Of a stretch of 64,000 nucleotides of DNA, positions 27,050-35,416 are shown one piece after another; positions within the stretch are counted from its first letter, which is position 1; each line of letters begins with the position of its first letter. The notes beneath the pieces are model-generated. The model saw nothing but the letters and a program-made list of their open reading frames with translations, did no database searches and was not told the DNA's origin. The position numbers and the translations under genes were made by a program. This DNA is from Nitrospirillum iridis (GTDB lineage Bacteria > Pseudomonadota > Alphaproteobacteria > Azospirillales > Azospirillaceae), in the NCBI RefSeq assembly GCF_014205765.1, contig NZ_JACIIZ010000017.1, positions 124,001 to 188,000 of the forward strand. The letters run 5' to 3'.

Positions 27050-27490
27050 TCATCCAACCCCTTCCGCCTCGCACGGCATATCGTCGGCGTCCTCGACCAG
27101 GGACACGCCGGTGACGCAGATGTCGCCATCCAGGACGGCCAGCGCCACCGGCTGCAGCCCCGCCCCTTGGCAGGGCCCCTCGACGCAGCGGCCGGTGCCG
27201 AGATCGAACAGGGCACCGTGCTTGCCGCACATCAGCCGGGTGCCGTTGGGATCCAGGAACTGATTGCGTTCCCAATCCAGGTGCACGCCGTCGTGGGGGC
27301 AGGTGTTGACGTAGCCGAACACCTGGCGCCCCCAGCGCACGACGATGATGGACCAGGGCCGGGGCGCGCCGTCCTCACCCTGGCGCAGCAGATGGAAACC
27401 ACGGGCCTTGCGGCTGGGGATGTCGTCCAGGGCGCAAATGGCGTAGGCGACGGCGCCGTCGGGAACGCTGGGGGTGGAAGTGCTGTCCAT
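27050..27490 (-). CDS. Rieske-type [2Fe-2S] protein
   Basis: A 146-residue soluble Rieske ferredoxin. The ligands are C64 and H66 (CPHDG) and C88 and H91 (CGKHG), in the C-x-H ... C-x2-H pattern. No membrane anchor is present, unlike bc1 Rieske proteins, so it is of the ferredoxin/NirD type. The ATG at 27490 has AGAGAGG upstream; the long frame beyond it is not coding. It may carry electrons for a nif-linked reaction, but no oxygenase partner is nearby. Confidence 0.87.
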   Translation of the reverse strand: MDSTSTPSVPDGAVAYAICALDDIPSRKARGFHLLRQGEDGAPRPWSIIVVRWGRQVFGYVNTCPHDGVHLDWERNQFLDPNGTRLMCGKHGALFDLGTGRCVEGPCQGAGLQPVALAVLDGDICVTGVSLVEDADDMPCEAEGVG

Positions 27491-27568
27491 CTCTGGCCTC
27501 TCTGGAAAGGGGAACCATCCCACCCATGCAAGAAGCGCGCGAGGCCCCGGCCCCTCACACCGGCGCCT

Positions 27569-27584
27569 TGGCACGGAATTTGGA
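27569..27584 (+). promoter_or_regulatory. Possible sigma-54 element ahead of the 27626 gene
   Basis: TGGCACGGAATTTGGA has a perfect -24 box, but the -12 box reads TTGG instead of TTGC. It is 42 bases from the start codon. No NifA site lies upstream within 100 bases, so this is tentative. Confidence 0.4.
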
Positions 27585-27625
27585 TTTAAGCGATCGGAAG
27601 CCCCGTCAACCCGAGGAAACACGAC

Positions 27626-28084
27626 ATGAACATCGCCACGGCCTACGCCGACCTTACCCTGGATGAGATCAAGGCCCTGCTCGCGGGTGGCACCTTGACC
27701 GTGCATTCCGTCGCCCGGCCCCCCTCCGCCGATCAGCCGGTGGACCGCAGCGGCGTGCTCGCCGTGTTCACCTTCGCCAATCCCGCCTTCGCCCCGGCGG
27801 AGGACGGCCTGGAAAAGCCGCTGTTCCTGGCCAATCCCGTGCCGGCACTGGACGGCGGCGTTCCCGGCTTCGCCCGGGCGCGCACGGCGGACGGCACCGT
27901 CGTCGCCGACTTCTCGGCAGGACCGGGTGACCGGGAGATCAAGTTCGCCGAAGTGTCCTGTTCGGAGAAGGCGCCGGTTCGCCTGACCGCCTTCAAGGTG
28001 ATCGCGGAAGGCGGCTGGCCGGAACGGCCGGACTATTACAACACCAAACCCCGCCCCGGCTTCCCGCTGCCCGCGACGCCCTGA
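27626..28084 (+). CDS. Unrecognised protein in the nif cluster
   Basis: A 152-residue protein without a family I can name. It has no signal peptide, one cysteine (VSCSEKAP), several proline-rich turns and a beta-rich look (GVLAVFTFANPAF, TVVADFSAG). The start follows GAGGAAACACGAC. It is divergent from the Rieske gene, and the next gene on the same strand follows after 74 bases. Codon use and GC content look like those of its neighbours. Confidence 0.7.
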   Translation: MNIATAYADLTLDEIKALLAGGTLTVHSVARPPSADQPVDRSGVLAVFTFANPAFAPAEDGLEKPLFLANPVPALDGGVPGFARARTADGTVVADFSAGPGDREIKFAEVSCSEKAPVRLTAFKVIAEGGWPERPDYYNTKPRPGFPLPATP

Positions 28085-28085
28085 T

Positions 28086-28119
28086 TGTCGGCTTGTCGAC
28101 GGGTGTCAGGTTTGCGACA
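28086..28119. promoter_or_regulatory. NifA sites ahead of the 28159 gene without a visible -24/-12 element
   Basis: TGTCAGGTTTGCGACA (28104-28119) is a perfect TGT-N10-ACA site, and TGTCGGCTTGTCGACG (28086-28101) misses one base. They end only 40 bases from the 28159 start codon, which leaves too little room for a usual enhancer layout, and I found no sigma-54 promoter there. Confidence 0.6.
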
Positions 28120-28158
28120 GGGGCGCCTGCTGGCGCGTGGAACCAAAGGATTGGAAGA

Positions 28159-28473
28159 ATGGCGACATTGGTGAAGGTCACCCAGGATGGCCGGCGGCTG
28201 GAGGTCGTGGGGCTGGCGCTGCGCCTGGATGGCGCGCTGGAAGCGGTGGAGCTGGTGGAGGTGGCGCGCCACCCCCACCGCCTGGCCATCCTGCGCGCCG
28301 TACCCGACGCCACCCACATGGCGGGCCGCGTCGCCCTGACGGCGGCGGAGGCGGCAGCCGCCCTGGCCGCGCTGCAGGAGGCCGAGGCGGACCTGCTGGC
28401 CAGCCCCCAGGCCATCCATGAGCGTTTTCGCATCGCGGCCCTATGGAAGGCACGCGAACAGGGGATCGAATAG
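28159..28473 (+). CDS. Small unrecognised protein beside NifA sites
   Basis: A 104-residue protein, cysteine-free, with a beta-rich first half and an alanine-rich helical second half (TAAEAAAALAALQEAEADLL). It is acidic and has no membrane segment. ATG 28159 has GGAAG five bases upstream. Convergent with nifQ, 23 bases away. No known function can be given. Confidence 0.68.
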   Translation: MATLVKVTQDGRRLEVVGLALRLDGALEAVELVEVARHPHRLAILRAVPDATHMAGRVALTAAEAAAALAALQEAEADLLASPQAIHERFRIAALWKAREQGIE

Positions 28474-28496
28474 CGTGGTCAAATAGCGTCAGGGGA

Positions 28497-29111
28497 TCAG
28501 ACCGCGAGCGACCGGCCGGAGCGGATATGGGCCAGGATGGCCTCGCCATCCTCCGCGCCGAAGCAGATGTCGAAGTCATCGCAATCGGAACAGACCGGGG
28601 CCGAGCAGAGGGAGAACCCTTCGGACCGGCAGATCATGCGATACAGGAACTTCTTCCACTTCATGTCCTGGCTGTTGCGCTCCGCCAGCGGTTTGAAGTG
28701 CCGGCGCATCAGGCGCGACAGTTCACCCCGGTCGCGCAAGCCCAGGTCCTGCCACAAATGGTTGGGGCGGGTGCAGCGCCGGGCGATCATCGCCGACAGG
28801 TCGCGCTGCAGGGGGCTGCCCTCGCTGGCGTACATCCACAGCAGGTCCCGCACGGCGGCCTCATCGTCGCCCAGGACAGCCAGCGGGACGGAAGCGGGCT
28901 CGAGGATCGCCGATGCCGCCGGAAACAGACCCGCGACCATCCCTTCCAAAGCGCTAGGTGCCAGGCCAACCCAGGCGGGCAGCGGGCTTCCATCCCGCGC
29001 GGCCTCCACCCAGGCGAGCGACAGGATGGACGCCACCACATGCCGATCAAAGGCGTCGTGGCCACCGTCCGCTCCCGCCATCAGCCGGGCATAGATGTCT
29101 GGCGCGCCCAT
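28497..29111 (-). CDS. nifQ: NifQ, molybdenum donor for FeMo-co synthesis
   Basis: A 204-residue NifQ. The C-terminal C169-x4-C174-x2-C177-x5-C183 motif is the known binding site for the Mo-Fe-S precursor. NifQ delivers molybdenum to the NifEN/NifH complex. ATG 29111 lies just past the fdxB stop (29117); the longer frame overlaps fdxB. It is the last gene of the nifHDKENX operon. Confidence 0.93.
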   Translation of the reverse strand: MGAPDIYARLMAGADGGHDAFDRHVVASILSLAWVEAARDGSPLPAWVGLAPSALEGMVAGLFPAASAILEPASVPLAVLGDDEAAVRDLLWMYASEGSPLQRDLSAMIARRCTRPNHLWQDLGLRDRGELSRLMRRHFKPLAERNSQDMKWKKFLYRMICRSEGFSLCSAPVCSDCDDFDICFGAEDGEAILAHIRSGRSLAV

Positions 29112-29116
29112 CCGCG

Positions 29117-29419
29117 TCACGCGGCCTCCATCGTCTGGGGCCCGTGGGTCTGGCAGTTGGCCGGGCACACCCGGGCGCAGGCGCCGCAACCGATGCATGC
29201 CCCCTGGTCGGCCATGACCATGACCTTCTTCTCGATCTCGTCATCATCATCGTCGTTGTCGAGGTCGATCAGATCCCCGTCCTCATTGAGGCCTTTCAAG
29301 ATCATCACGTTGCGGCCACACACCTTGAAACAGCGGCCGCAGCCGATGCAGCGCCTGGCATCGATGGCGATCAGGAAATCGGGCTGCCAGGCGCGACCGT
29401 CACGGGTGGAGGCGGACAT
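29117..29419 (-). CDS. fdxB: FdxB, nif-specific ferredoxin III
   Basis: A 100-residue two-cluster ferredoxin. The ligands are C24, C27, C30, C34 and C75, C78, C81, C85. Between the two motifs is a strongly acidic insert (about 48-61, with a run of five Asp), which is typical of the nif ferredoxin III family. The ATG at 29419 has AGGGAGTG upstream. It sits between the CCE_0567-type gene and nifQ. Confidence 0.93.
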   Translation of the reverse strand: MSASTRDGRAWQPDFLIAIDARRCIGCGRCFKVCGRNVMILKGLNEDGDLIDLDNDDDDDEIEKKVMVMADQGACIGCGACARVCPANCQTHGPQTMEAA

Positions 29420-29465
29420 GGGATGGACACTCCCTAGCAAAGGACAAAGGACCGGCGATGGGGTA

Positions 29466-29666
29466 TCAGGCGTTTTCCAGCGTCTTCAGGGCGGCGCGCT
29501 TGCTTTCCAGGATGGCGAAGGCGTCGTGGGCCCGTTGCGCGACCTCAAGGATGGAGGGCCAGTTCACCGGCAACTCCTCCGACAAATCATGCAGGTCCAT
29601 CTTGGCCTGCATGGCCTTGGCCGACAGCTTCTTGATCTCGGCCTTCAGGGTTTCCAATTCGCTCAT
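29466..29666 (-). CDS. CCE_0567-type small helical metalloprotein
   Basis: A 66-residue protein of two helices (ELETLKAEIKKLSAKAMQAK, then SILEVAQRAHDAFAILESK) joined by a turn with LPVNWPS. This is the pattern of the CCE_0567 family, found after nifX and its DUF269 partner in many diazotrophs; a member has been seen to bind metal. ATG 29666 is chosen over the GTG one codon upstream. It lies 13 bases after the DUF269 gene. Confidence 0.9.
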   Translation of the reverse strand: MSELETLKAEIKKLSAKAMQAKMDLHDLSEELPVNWPSILEVAQRAHDAFAILESKRAALKTLENA

Positions 29667-29679
29667 CACCCGCCCCCCG

Positions 29680-30150
29680 TCAGTAGCGCGCCACGTCGGG
29701 GAAGCGCTCGATCATCTCGACGCCCGCCTGGACATACTTCGCCCCCTCCTCCGCCAGCTTGGACAGGCTGTCGAAGCCGAAGCGGTGGACGTCGCGCAGT
29801 TGCTTGTTCACCACCACCAGGCGCCCGCCCAGCAGGACCATGCGGCCGAAGCCCTCATGGCTCATCTTCAGCATGGGCGTGACCATGACGCCGGTGGCCC
29901 GTTCAATCGACAAGGCGATGGCGTTGAAGAACAGCTCAAGCCGCCAGATCGTCTCGGGATCGGGATCGCCCATGATCGGCAGCGCCCGGCGCTTTTCCTT
30001 ATCCAGGATATAGGGTTCCAGCAGATCCAGGTCTGACTTGGAATCCCAGGTGCCGTGGGTGTCCTGGGCCCGCCACACCTTGACCAGTTCCTTGATGAAG
30101 GGGGACTGGGCCGCCGCCTCGGGCGGCACGATTTCCGCGATGTTGGACAT
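29680..30150 (-). CDS. NifX-associated protein (DUF269)
   Basis: A 156-residue DUF269 protein, the standard partner of nifX. It shows [40 protein letters not shown] and [22 protein letters not shown]269 proteins are needed for full nitrogenase activity in some species, with an unknown mechanism. It follows nifX by eight bases. Confidence 0.93.
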   Translation of the reverse strand: MSNIAEIVPPEAAAQSPFIKELVKVWRAQDTHGTWDSKSDLDLLEPYILDKEKRRALPIMGDPDPETIWRLELFFNAIALSIERATGVMVTPMLKMSHEGFGRMVLLGGRLVVVNKQLRDVHRFGFDSLSKLAEEGAKYVQAGVEMIERFPDVARY

Positions 30151-30158
30151 GCTGGGTC

Positions 30159-30554
30159 TCAATCCTCAAAATCAAGGGTGCGGTTCGCGTCCTTGGCCAG
30201 CGCCTTGCGCAGCCAGGGCGGCGGCGTGCCGTTCAGGACATCCTTCAGCCGGCCCAACAGATCCTCGATGGCCTCGGGCTGGTTGACCTTCATGGGATGG
30301 ATGTTGTTGGCCACCACCCGGGCGGCCCCCGACCCGCCAATGGCGGCGACATAGAGGATGGCACAGTCCTTGATGGCCTCGATCTTGGGCGCCAGCTTGT
30401 CCTCGTTACCGTCCTCCTGCAGGTCGCCGGCGAACTCGACCGCCTTCAGGAAGTGGTGGCCCTCGGGGCTCAGTTCATAGATCGCGATGTTCCGCGCCCA
30501 GCCGAAATGGGCATCGACACGCTTCAGATCCTGCGTCGCGAACGCGATTTTCAT
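30159..30554 (-). CDS. nifX: NifX
   Basis: A 131-residue NifX of the NifX/NifY/NafY FeMo-co-carrier fold: [20 protein letters not shown] at the start and [15 protein letters not shown] after it. It binds NifB-co and the VK-cluster and passes them between NifB and NifEN. It overlaps the nifN stop by ATGA. Shorter than the Azotobacter NifX (about 158 residues) but typical for alphaproteobacteria. Confidence 0.94.
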   Translation of the reverse strand: MKIAFATQDLKRVDAHFGWARNIAIYELSPEGHHFLKAVEFAGDLQEDGNEDKLAPKIEAIKDCAILYVAAIGGSGAARVVANNIHPMKVNQPEAIEDLLGRLKDVLNGTPPPWLRKALAKDANRTLDFED

Positions 30555-31945
30555 GCGATTTCCCCTTCGGTCCAGGCGCCGGCGACGGCGCCGGGCTCAT
30601 GCGGTGTCCGCCAGGTGTCCGGCGTCGGTTCGTGATTGGCCTCATGATCGGCCATCACCAGGTTGCTGATGGCGAAGATCAGGTCGCGGGCGCCGCGATA
30701 GCCCACCATGGTCAGGTGGCCGGCGCCGAGGCGGTCGAACATGGGGATGCCCATGCGAAAGAAGGGAATGCCCAGCCGCGCCGCGGCCTGGCGCCCATGG
30801 GAATGGGTGATCAGAAGGTCGCAGCCGCGCTCCGCCGCCAGCCGTTCCAAATCCTCCAGGTCGCCGATCAGCACCTCACCCGTATCGACGTCGGCCAGCA
30901 CGGGGGAATGGGTGGTGGTGACGGCGACCGCGATCCGGGCGCCCATGCCATGCAGCATGCCGCCGACATCGGCCAGCAGGTCGGGTTCGGCACCGATGGC
31001 CAGGGTGCGGCCACCAATGTGGAAGTGGCCATCCAGCATGGCATCCACCAGCTGCCCCCGTTGCCGGCGGTACTTGGTCGGCACCGGCCGGCCGCTGATC
31101 TCCGCCAGGAACATCATCAGGTCGTCGGTGGGCCCCAGGCCGCATAGGCGTTGGAACAGATGGAAGGGCACGCCCGCCTTGTCGTGCAACGCCTGGGCCG
31201 CCGGGCGCATCTGTTCACCCAGCGCCAGGGTCCAGGCCGCCGTGCCCATGGCCGCCACCTCGTCCACGCCGATGCCGCCGATGGTGGTGGGCGTGAATTC
31301 ATCGGGGATGTGGCCGTCCAGCGACCCCGCCAGATCTGGCAGGAAACTGGGGCGCAGGCCGAAATCCTCAATGATGGTGCGCAATTCGTCCAGGTCGCCG
31401 GGGGTCAGGTGGCATCCCGGCAGCACGTTGACGCGGGCGCGGTCGCGAACGGCCCCAGGCGGCGGGCGGTGCACCAGCGCCTCCACCATCCGCGTGACCG
31501 CCTTGGCCCAGCCATCCTGGAAGGCATCCTTGAAATCGGGGGTCGAGACATAGACGATGGGCAGGTCGGCCACCTCGGGATTGCGCTCCCGCACCATGCG
31601 GATATAGCCCTCGACATCGTCGCCCTTGGTTTCCGTCACCCCGGTGGAGCAGATGCCGATGATCTCGGGCTTGGTGCGCTTATGGATGTTCAGGATGGCC
31701 TGTTCGACATTGTCGTAGCCACCCAGCACCGTCGCCACCTCGCTCATGGCGGTGGTCTGCAGGGGGATGGCCTCCTTGAAATGGCGCACGAACAGCACCA
31801 GCCCGAAGGAGGTGCAACCCTGCGACCCGTGAAGCAGCGGCATGGATCCGCGCAAGCCCATGAAGGCGAGCGCGCCACCGATCGGCTGGCTCATCTTCAG
31901 CGGGTTGACCGTGCAGGCCTTCTTCAGGTGGGTGATCGTCGCCAT
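30551..31945 (-). CDS. nifN: NifN, FeMo-co scaffold beta subunit
   Basis: A 464-residue NifN, paralogue of NifK. The conserved KACTVNPLKMSQPIGG start and HGSQGCTSFGLVLFVRHFKE are present, with the ICSTGVTETKGDDV segment that holds a family cysteine. NifEN is the scaffold on which NifB-co is completed. I take ATG 31945; the open frame to 32269 runs antisense-like through nifE's end in another frame. It starts five bases after nifE. Confidence 0.95.
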   Translation of the reverse strand: MATITHLKKACTVNPLKMSQPIGGALAFMGLRGSMPLLHGSQGCTSFGLVLFVRHFKEAIPLQTTAMSEVATVLGGYDNVEQAILNIHKRTKPEIIGICSTGVTETKGDDVEGYIRMVRERNPEVADLPIVYVSTPDFKDAFQDGWAKAVTRMVEALVHRPPPGAVRDRARVNVLPGCHLTPGDLDELRTIIEDFGLRPSFLPDLAGSLDGHIPDEFTPTTIGGIGVDEVAAMGTAAWTLALGEQMRPAAQALHDKAGVPFHLFQRLCGLGPTDDLMMFLAEISGRPVPTKYRRQRGQLVDAMLDGHFHIGGRTLAIGAEPDLLADVGGMLHGMGARIAVAVTTTHSPVLADVDTGEVLIGDLEDLERLAAERGCDLLITHSHGRQAAARLGIPFFRMGIPMFDRLGAGHLTMVGYRGARDLIFAISNLVMADHEANHEPTPDTWRTPHEPGAVAGAWTEGEIA

Positions 31946-31950
31946 GGCCG

Positions 31951-33612
31951 TCACTCCGCCGCGACCAGGGCCGGGCCGGCCGCCAGGATTTCCTCCACCC
32001 GCACGGCGCAGGCGCCGCAGCCGCCCGTGGCGTTGGTATGGCTCTTCACCTCCGCCACCGTCGCCAGGGCATGCGACCGGACGGCATCCTCGATGGTGCC
32101 CAGGTTCACGTTCTTGCAGACACAGACCGGGCGCGACCGCCGGGCCACCTCCGCCCGTACCGGATCGGCGGCCAGCGCCGCGGCCTCCGCATCCATCTGG
32201 GCGATGGCCTTGTCCTGCCAGCTGTCGCCCGGCACGTTCCAGGGGGCCGGGCGGCGCACCTGTTCCCACACCGGGTTGAACAGGGTCTTGGATATCTCCT
32301 CCACCAGCCGGACCATGCCGACATAGCCCATGTAGGCGTGGTGGCGTTCCTGGTTGATGTCCAGCCAGGGCATCGCCGCCTTCAGCGCGATGAACTGCGA
32401 CCGGCCGCCCGACAGCATGATGTCGGCCCGCGCGTCCTTCAGCATCTTGTACATCTCGCGCGGGGTCATATCCTCGATCATGTGGGCGTCCTGGCCCATC
32501 AGTTCCTTGATGCGTTCCTTGTCCTCCTTGGTGGACTTCTTGACGCTGGTCCCGACCAGTTCCAGGCCCGCCTCCTGCAAGGCCGCCACCACCGACCAGG
32601 ACTTCACCCCACCGGTGATCAGCAGCACCTTCTTGCCCTGGAAACGGGGCTTGTAGGGGGCGATGGCGGCCCAGGCCCGCGCCTCTTCCCGCGCGATCAC
32701 GGTTTCCGTGCGGGCCAGAAGATCATCGGGCGCGCCGCGTTCCACCAGCAGGCGCGCGATCTCGCGCAGGCTGTCGCTGGTGTCGCCGATGCCGTAGAAC
32801 GACCCTTCGAAGAAGGGGATGCCGTAGCGCTCCTCCATCTTGCGGGCGACGTTGATCATGGCTTTGGAGCACACCATCATGGCGGCCCGCGCCCGGTGGG
32901 ACGACGCCACCTCGTGGTATTTCCCGTCGCCGGAAATGCAGGACAGGATGCGGATGCCCAGTTCATCCAGCAGCGGCTTCACCTGCCACAGTTCGCCCGA
33001 CAGGTTGTATTCGCCGATGATGTTGATGTCGTAGGGGGTGGTGTACGCCGGCTCCTCCGTCCCGATGACGTGGTCCAGCAGGGCCTCGCCCGCCAGCTTG
33101 TTGCCCAGGTTCTTCGGCCCGACGAAGCCCGGGGAGTTGATGGGGATGACGGGCTTGCCGAACTTCGCGGCGGCCGCCTTGCAGACGGCGTTGATGTCGT
33201 CGCCGGTCATGGCCGGCAGGCAGGTCTGATAGACGAAGACCGCCGGCGGGTCATACTTCTCGATGATTTCGCGGATGGCCTTGTACAGGCGCTTTTCGCC
33301 ACCGAAGACGATGTCGGTCTCATTGATGTCGGTGGTGAAGCCGGTGCGCCACAGGGCGGAGCCGGAGGATTTGGCGCCCCGGTTGTCCCAGGAATTGCCT
33401 TCGCAGGCGATGGGGCCATGCACCAGATGGGCGACATCGGTCAGCGGCTGCAAGGCGATCTTGGCGCCGTCGAAGGCGCAGCCCCCCGCCGCCCCGCCGG
33501 GCTGCAGCTGCTTGGTGCAACCCTTCTTGCGCTCGGCCGCCGACTTGTTGGCGTTCTTGCCGCAACCGGGCTCGTCAAAAACCGCTTGTATGGTGGCCGA
33601 CAGCGAACTCAT
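31951..33612 (-). CDS. nifE: NifE with a C-terminal [2Fe-2S] BFD-like domain
   Basis: A 553-residue NifE, paralogue of NifD. The N-terminal GGCAFDGAKIALQPL, HGPIACEGNSWDNRG and QTCLPAMTGDDI segments are standard. Residues 494-553 form an added domain with C497, C499, C532 and C535 (CVC ... GGCGAC), the ligand set of bacterioferritin-associated ferredoxin (BFD-like) [2Fe-2S] domains. Classic NifE is about 475 residues; the tail is known in some alphaproteobacteria such as Bradyrhizobium. It might supply electrons or sense redox on the scaffold. A 131-base gap with two hairpins separates it from nifK. Confidence 0.94.
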   Translation of the reverse strand: MSSLSATIQAVFDEPGCGKNANKSAAERKKGCTKQLQPGGAAGGCAFDGAKIALQPLTDVAHLVHGPIACEGNSWDNRGAKSSGSALWRTGFTTDINETDIVFGGEKRLYKAIREIIEKYDPPAVFVYQTCLPAMTGDDINAVCKAAAAKFGKPVIPINSPGFVGPKNLGNKLAGEALLDHVIGTEEPAYTTPYDINIIGEYNLSGELWQVKPLLDELGIRILSCISGDGKYHEVASSHRARAAMMVCSKAMINVARKMEERYGIPFFEGSFYGIGDTSDSLREIARLLVERGAPDDLLARTETVIAREEARAWAAIAPYKPRFQGKKVLLITGGVKSWSVVAALQEAGLELVGTSVKKSTKEDKERIKELMGQDAHMIEDMTPREMYKMLKDARADIMLSGGRSQFIALKAAMPWLDINQERHHAYMGYVGMVRLVEEISKTLFNPVWEQVRRPAPWNVPGDSWQDKAIAQMDAEAAALAADPVRAEVARRSRPVCVCKNVNLGTIEDAVRSHALATVAEVKSHTNATGGCGACAVRVEEILAAGPALVAAE

Positions 33613-33661
33613 GGCGTCTCTCCTTCACCTGGACGGCCTCACCTGGATGGGCCCAAGAAGT

Positions 33662-33731
33662 GCCGCGCCGCCGGGGCTTCCGGGGAAGCCGGACGGCGCG
33701 GCCAGGAGGCAGCGCTTTTGGGGGAAGCGCT
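33662..33731 (-). other. Two hairpins in the nifK-nifE gap
   Basis: A large GC-rich imperfect inverted repeat (GCCGCGCCG ... CGGCGCGGC, 33662-33702) is preceded on the transcript by a smaller one (AGCGCTT / AAGCGCT, 33711-33731). No T run follows. They probably act as partial terminators or as RNA-stabilising structures that keep nifE levels below nifHDK. Confidence 0.6.
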
Positions 33732-33743
33732 CACGGGGAGGGG

Positions 33744-35303
33744 TCAGCGGATGATGTCAAAGCTGTAGTCCGTCTTGGACGGGACGTTGGTGCTCTTGTC
33801 GATCTCGTCGAAGATCTTGTCGAGGATCCAGACCAGCACGTTCAGTCCGCCCTGATAGCCCCACACGGGATAGCGATGGTGATGGTGGCGGTCGAAGATG
33901 GGAAAGCCGATGCGGATCAGCGGCGTGCCCGTGTCACGCTCCAGGTACTTGCCGTAGGTGTTGCCGATCAGGAAATCCACCGGCTCCGTGAACAGCAGGG
34001 AGCGCATGTGCCACAGATCCTTGCCCGGATAGACGTGGCAGTTCTTGCCAAACGGCGAGCTGTCGAACAGGGCCTGCACCTTTTCCGCCCAGGCCTTGTT
34101 GCCGTTGGTGGCCAGCACGTGGGTGGGCTCGGCCCCCAGTTCCAGCAGGAAGGCCGCCAGGCCCAGGCACAGGTCCGGGTCGCCGTAGATGGCGAACTTC
34201 TTGCCATGGATATGGGCGCTGCTGTCAGCGATGGCGTCGACCAGCCGGCCACGCTCCAGCGCCAGGGCTTCCGGGATTTCCACCCCGGCGATACGGGCCA
34301 GCGTCATCAGGAACTTGTCGGTGCCCGCCACGCCGATGGGGTGGTTGAAGGCCGCGACCTCCTGCCCGTGCGCCGCGATCAGGGGCAGCGTCTTTTCCGT
34401 GCAGTATTCCTGCATGGAGATGGTGGCCTTGGCATGCACGGCCTCGGCCGCGTCCGTCAGGGTGGTGCCGCCGTCGTACATGCGGAACTCACCGTCCGTC
34501 GGCGTGTCCCAGACATCGCTGTTGTCGCCCAGGATGGTGTAGTCGATCCCCATCAGGCCGAACAGGCGCTTGATCTCCCGCAGGTTGCCGACGGTGTAGC
34601 CGTCGAAGCCGCCGATGAAGTTGATCTTGCCGTTGGGCTGGCGTTCCAGCTTGGGCGCCGTGCCGGCCTTGCCGTCCCAGAAATGCTCCAGGATGCCCTT
34701 CATCACGTTGTCATAGCCGGTCACATGGCTGCCGACGAAGGCGGGCGTGTGGGCGAAGGGCACGTCGTAGTCGGCGGGCACCGAGCCCTTTTCCTTGGCC
34801 GTCTTGATGAAGGCGTTCAGGTCGTCGCCGATCACTTCCGCCATGCAGGTGGTGGAAACGGCGATCATTTTCGGCTTGTACATGCTGTAGGTGTTGGCCA
34901 AGCCGTCTATCATGTTGTTGAGGCCGCCGAACACCGCCGCGTCCTCGGTCATGGAGGACGAGACGCAGGAACTGGGTTCCTTGAAATGGCGCGAGAAATG
35001 GCTGCGGTAGTAGGCGACGCAGCCCTGGCTGCCGTGGACGAAGGGGATGGTGCCCTCAAAACCCACGGCGGCGAACACGGCGCCCAGCGGCTGGCAGGCC
35101 TTGGCCGGATTGACGGTCAGCGCCTCACGGGCGAAGTTCTTCTCGCGATATTCGGGGGTCTTGGCCCATTCGCGCACCCGCTCCACCTCCGCCGGGTCGC
35201 GCGGATCCTCGAACAGCGCGCGCTTGTTCGCCAGCATCTGCTGGTATTCAGGGCCGCGGAAAAGCTCAAGGTGGTCAAGCACGTTTTCGGCATTCTGTGT
35301 CAT
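33744..35303 (-). CDS. nifK: NifK, nitrogenase MoFe protein beta subunit
   Basis: A 519-residue NifK. P-cluster cysteines lie in [30 protein letters not shown] and [15 protein letters not shown]-type ([13 protein letters not shown]) contexts. It forms the alpha2-beta2 MoFe protein with NifD. The length is typical. It is 113 bases downstream of nifD, with a hairpin between. Confidence 0.97.
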   Translation of the reverse strand: MTQNAENVLDHLELFRGPEYQQMLANKRALFEDPRDPAEVERVREWAKTPEYREKNFAREALTVNPAKACQPLGAVFAAVGFEGTIPFVHGSQGCVAYYRSHFSRHFKEPSSCVSSSMTEDAAVFGGLNNMIDGLANTYSMYKPKMIAVSTTCMAEVIGDDLNAFIKTAKEKGSVPADYDVPFAHTPAFVGSHVTGYDNVMKGILEHFWDGKAGTAPKLERQPNGKINFIGGFDGYTVGNLREIKRLFGLMGIDYTILGDNSDVWDTPTDGEFRMYDGGTTLTDAAEAVHAKATISMQEYCTEKTLPLIAAHGQEVAAFNHPIGVAGTDKFLMTLARIAGVEIPEALALERGRLVDAIADSSAHIHGKKFAIYGDPDLCLGLAAFLLELGAEPTHVLATNGNKAWAEKVQALFDSSPFGKNCHVYPGKDLWHMRSLLFTEPVDFLIGNTYGKYLERDTGTPLIRIGFPIFDRHHHHRYPVWGYQGGLNVLVWILDKIFDEIDKSTNVPSKTDYSFDIIR

Positions 35304-35376
35304 GATGGAAGCCCTTCCAAATAGGGCCTCTCAGGGCCCTCGGTGCGTCTCGATGAGCGCGTGTTCGATCCCGGAC

Positions 35377-35407
35377 GCGGGCCCTTCCCTCTTTAGGAAA
35401 GGCCCGC
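35377..35407 (-). other. Hairpin between nifD and nifK
   Basis: An inverted repeat GCGGGCC-c-TTCC / GGAA-a-GGCCCGC with a seven-base CTCTTTA loop. It lies ten bases after the nifD stop. Without a T run it is more likely an RNA-stability element or pause site than a terminator, since nifK must be co-transcribed. Confidence 0.6.
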
Positions 35408-35416
35408 CCGGCGGCT

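Noticed and set aside
27500-27530. Possible minus-strand -24/-12 element in front of the Rieske gene (TTGCA near 27525)
   Set aside because: The -24 GG is absent (CG instead) and there is no NifA site nearby.
33660-35324. 554-codon plus-strand frame opposite nifK
   Set aside because: Antisense shadow of nifK, which has all P-cluster ligands.
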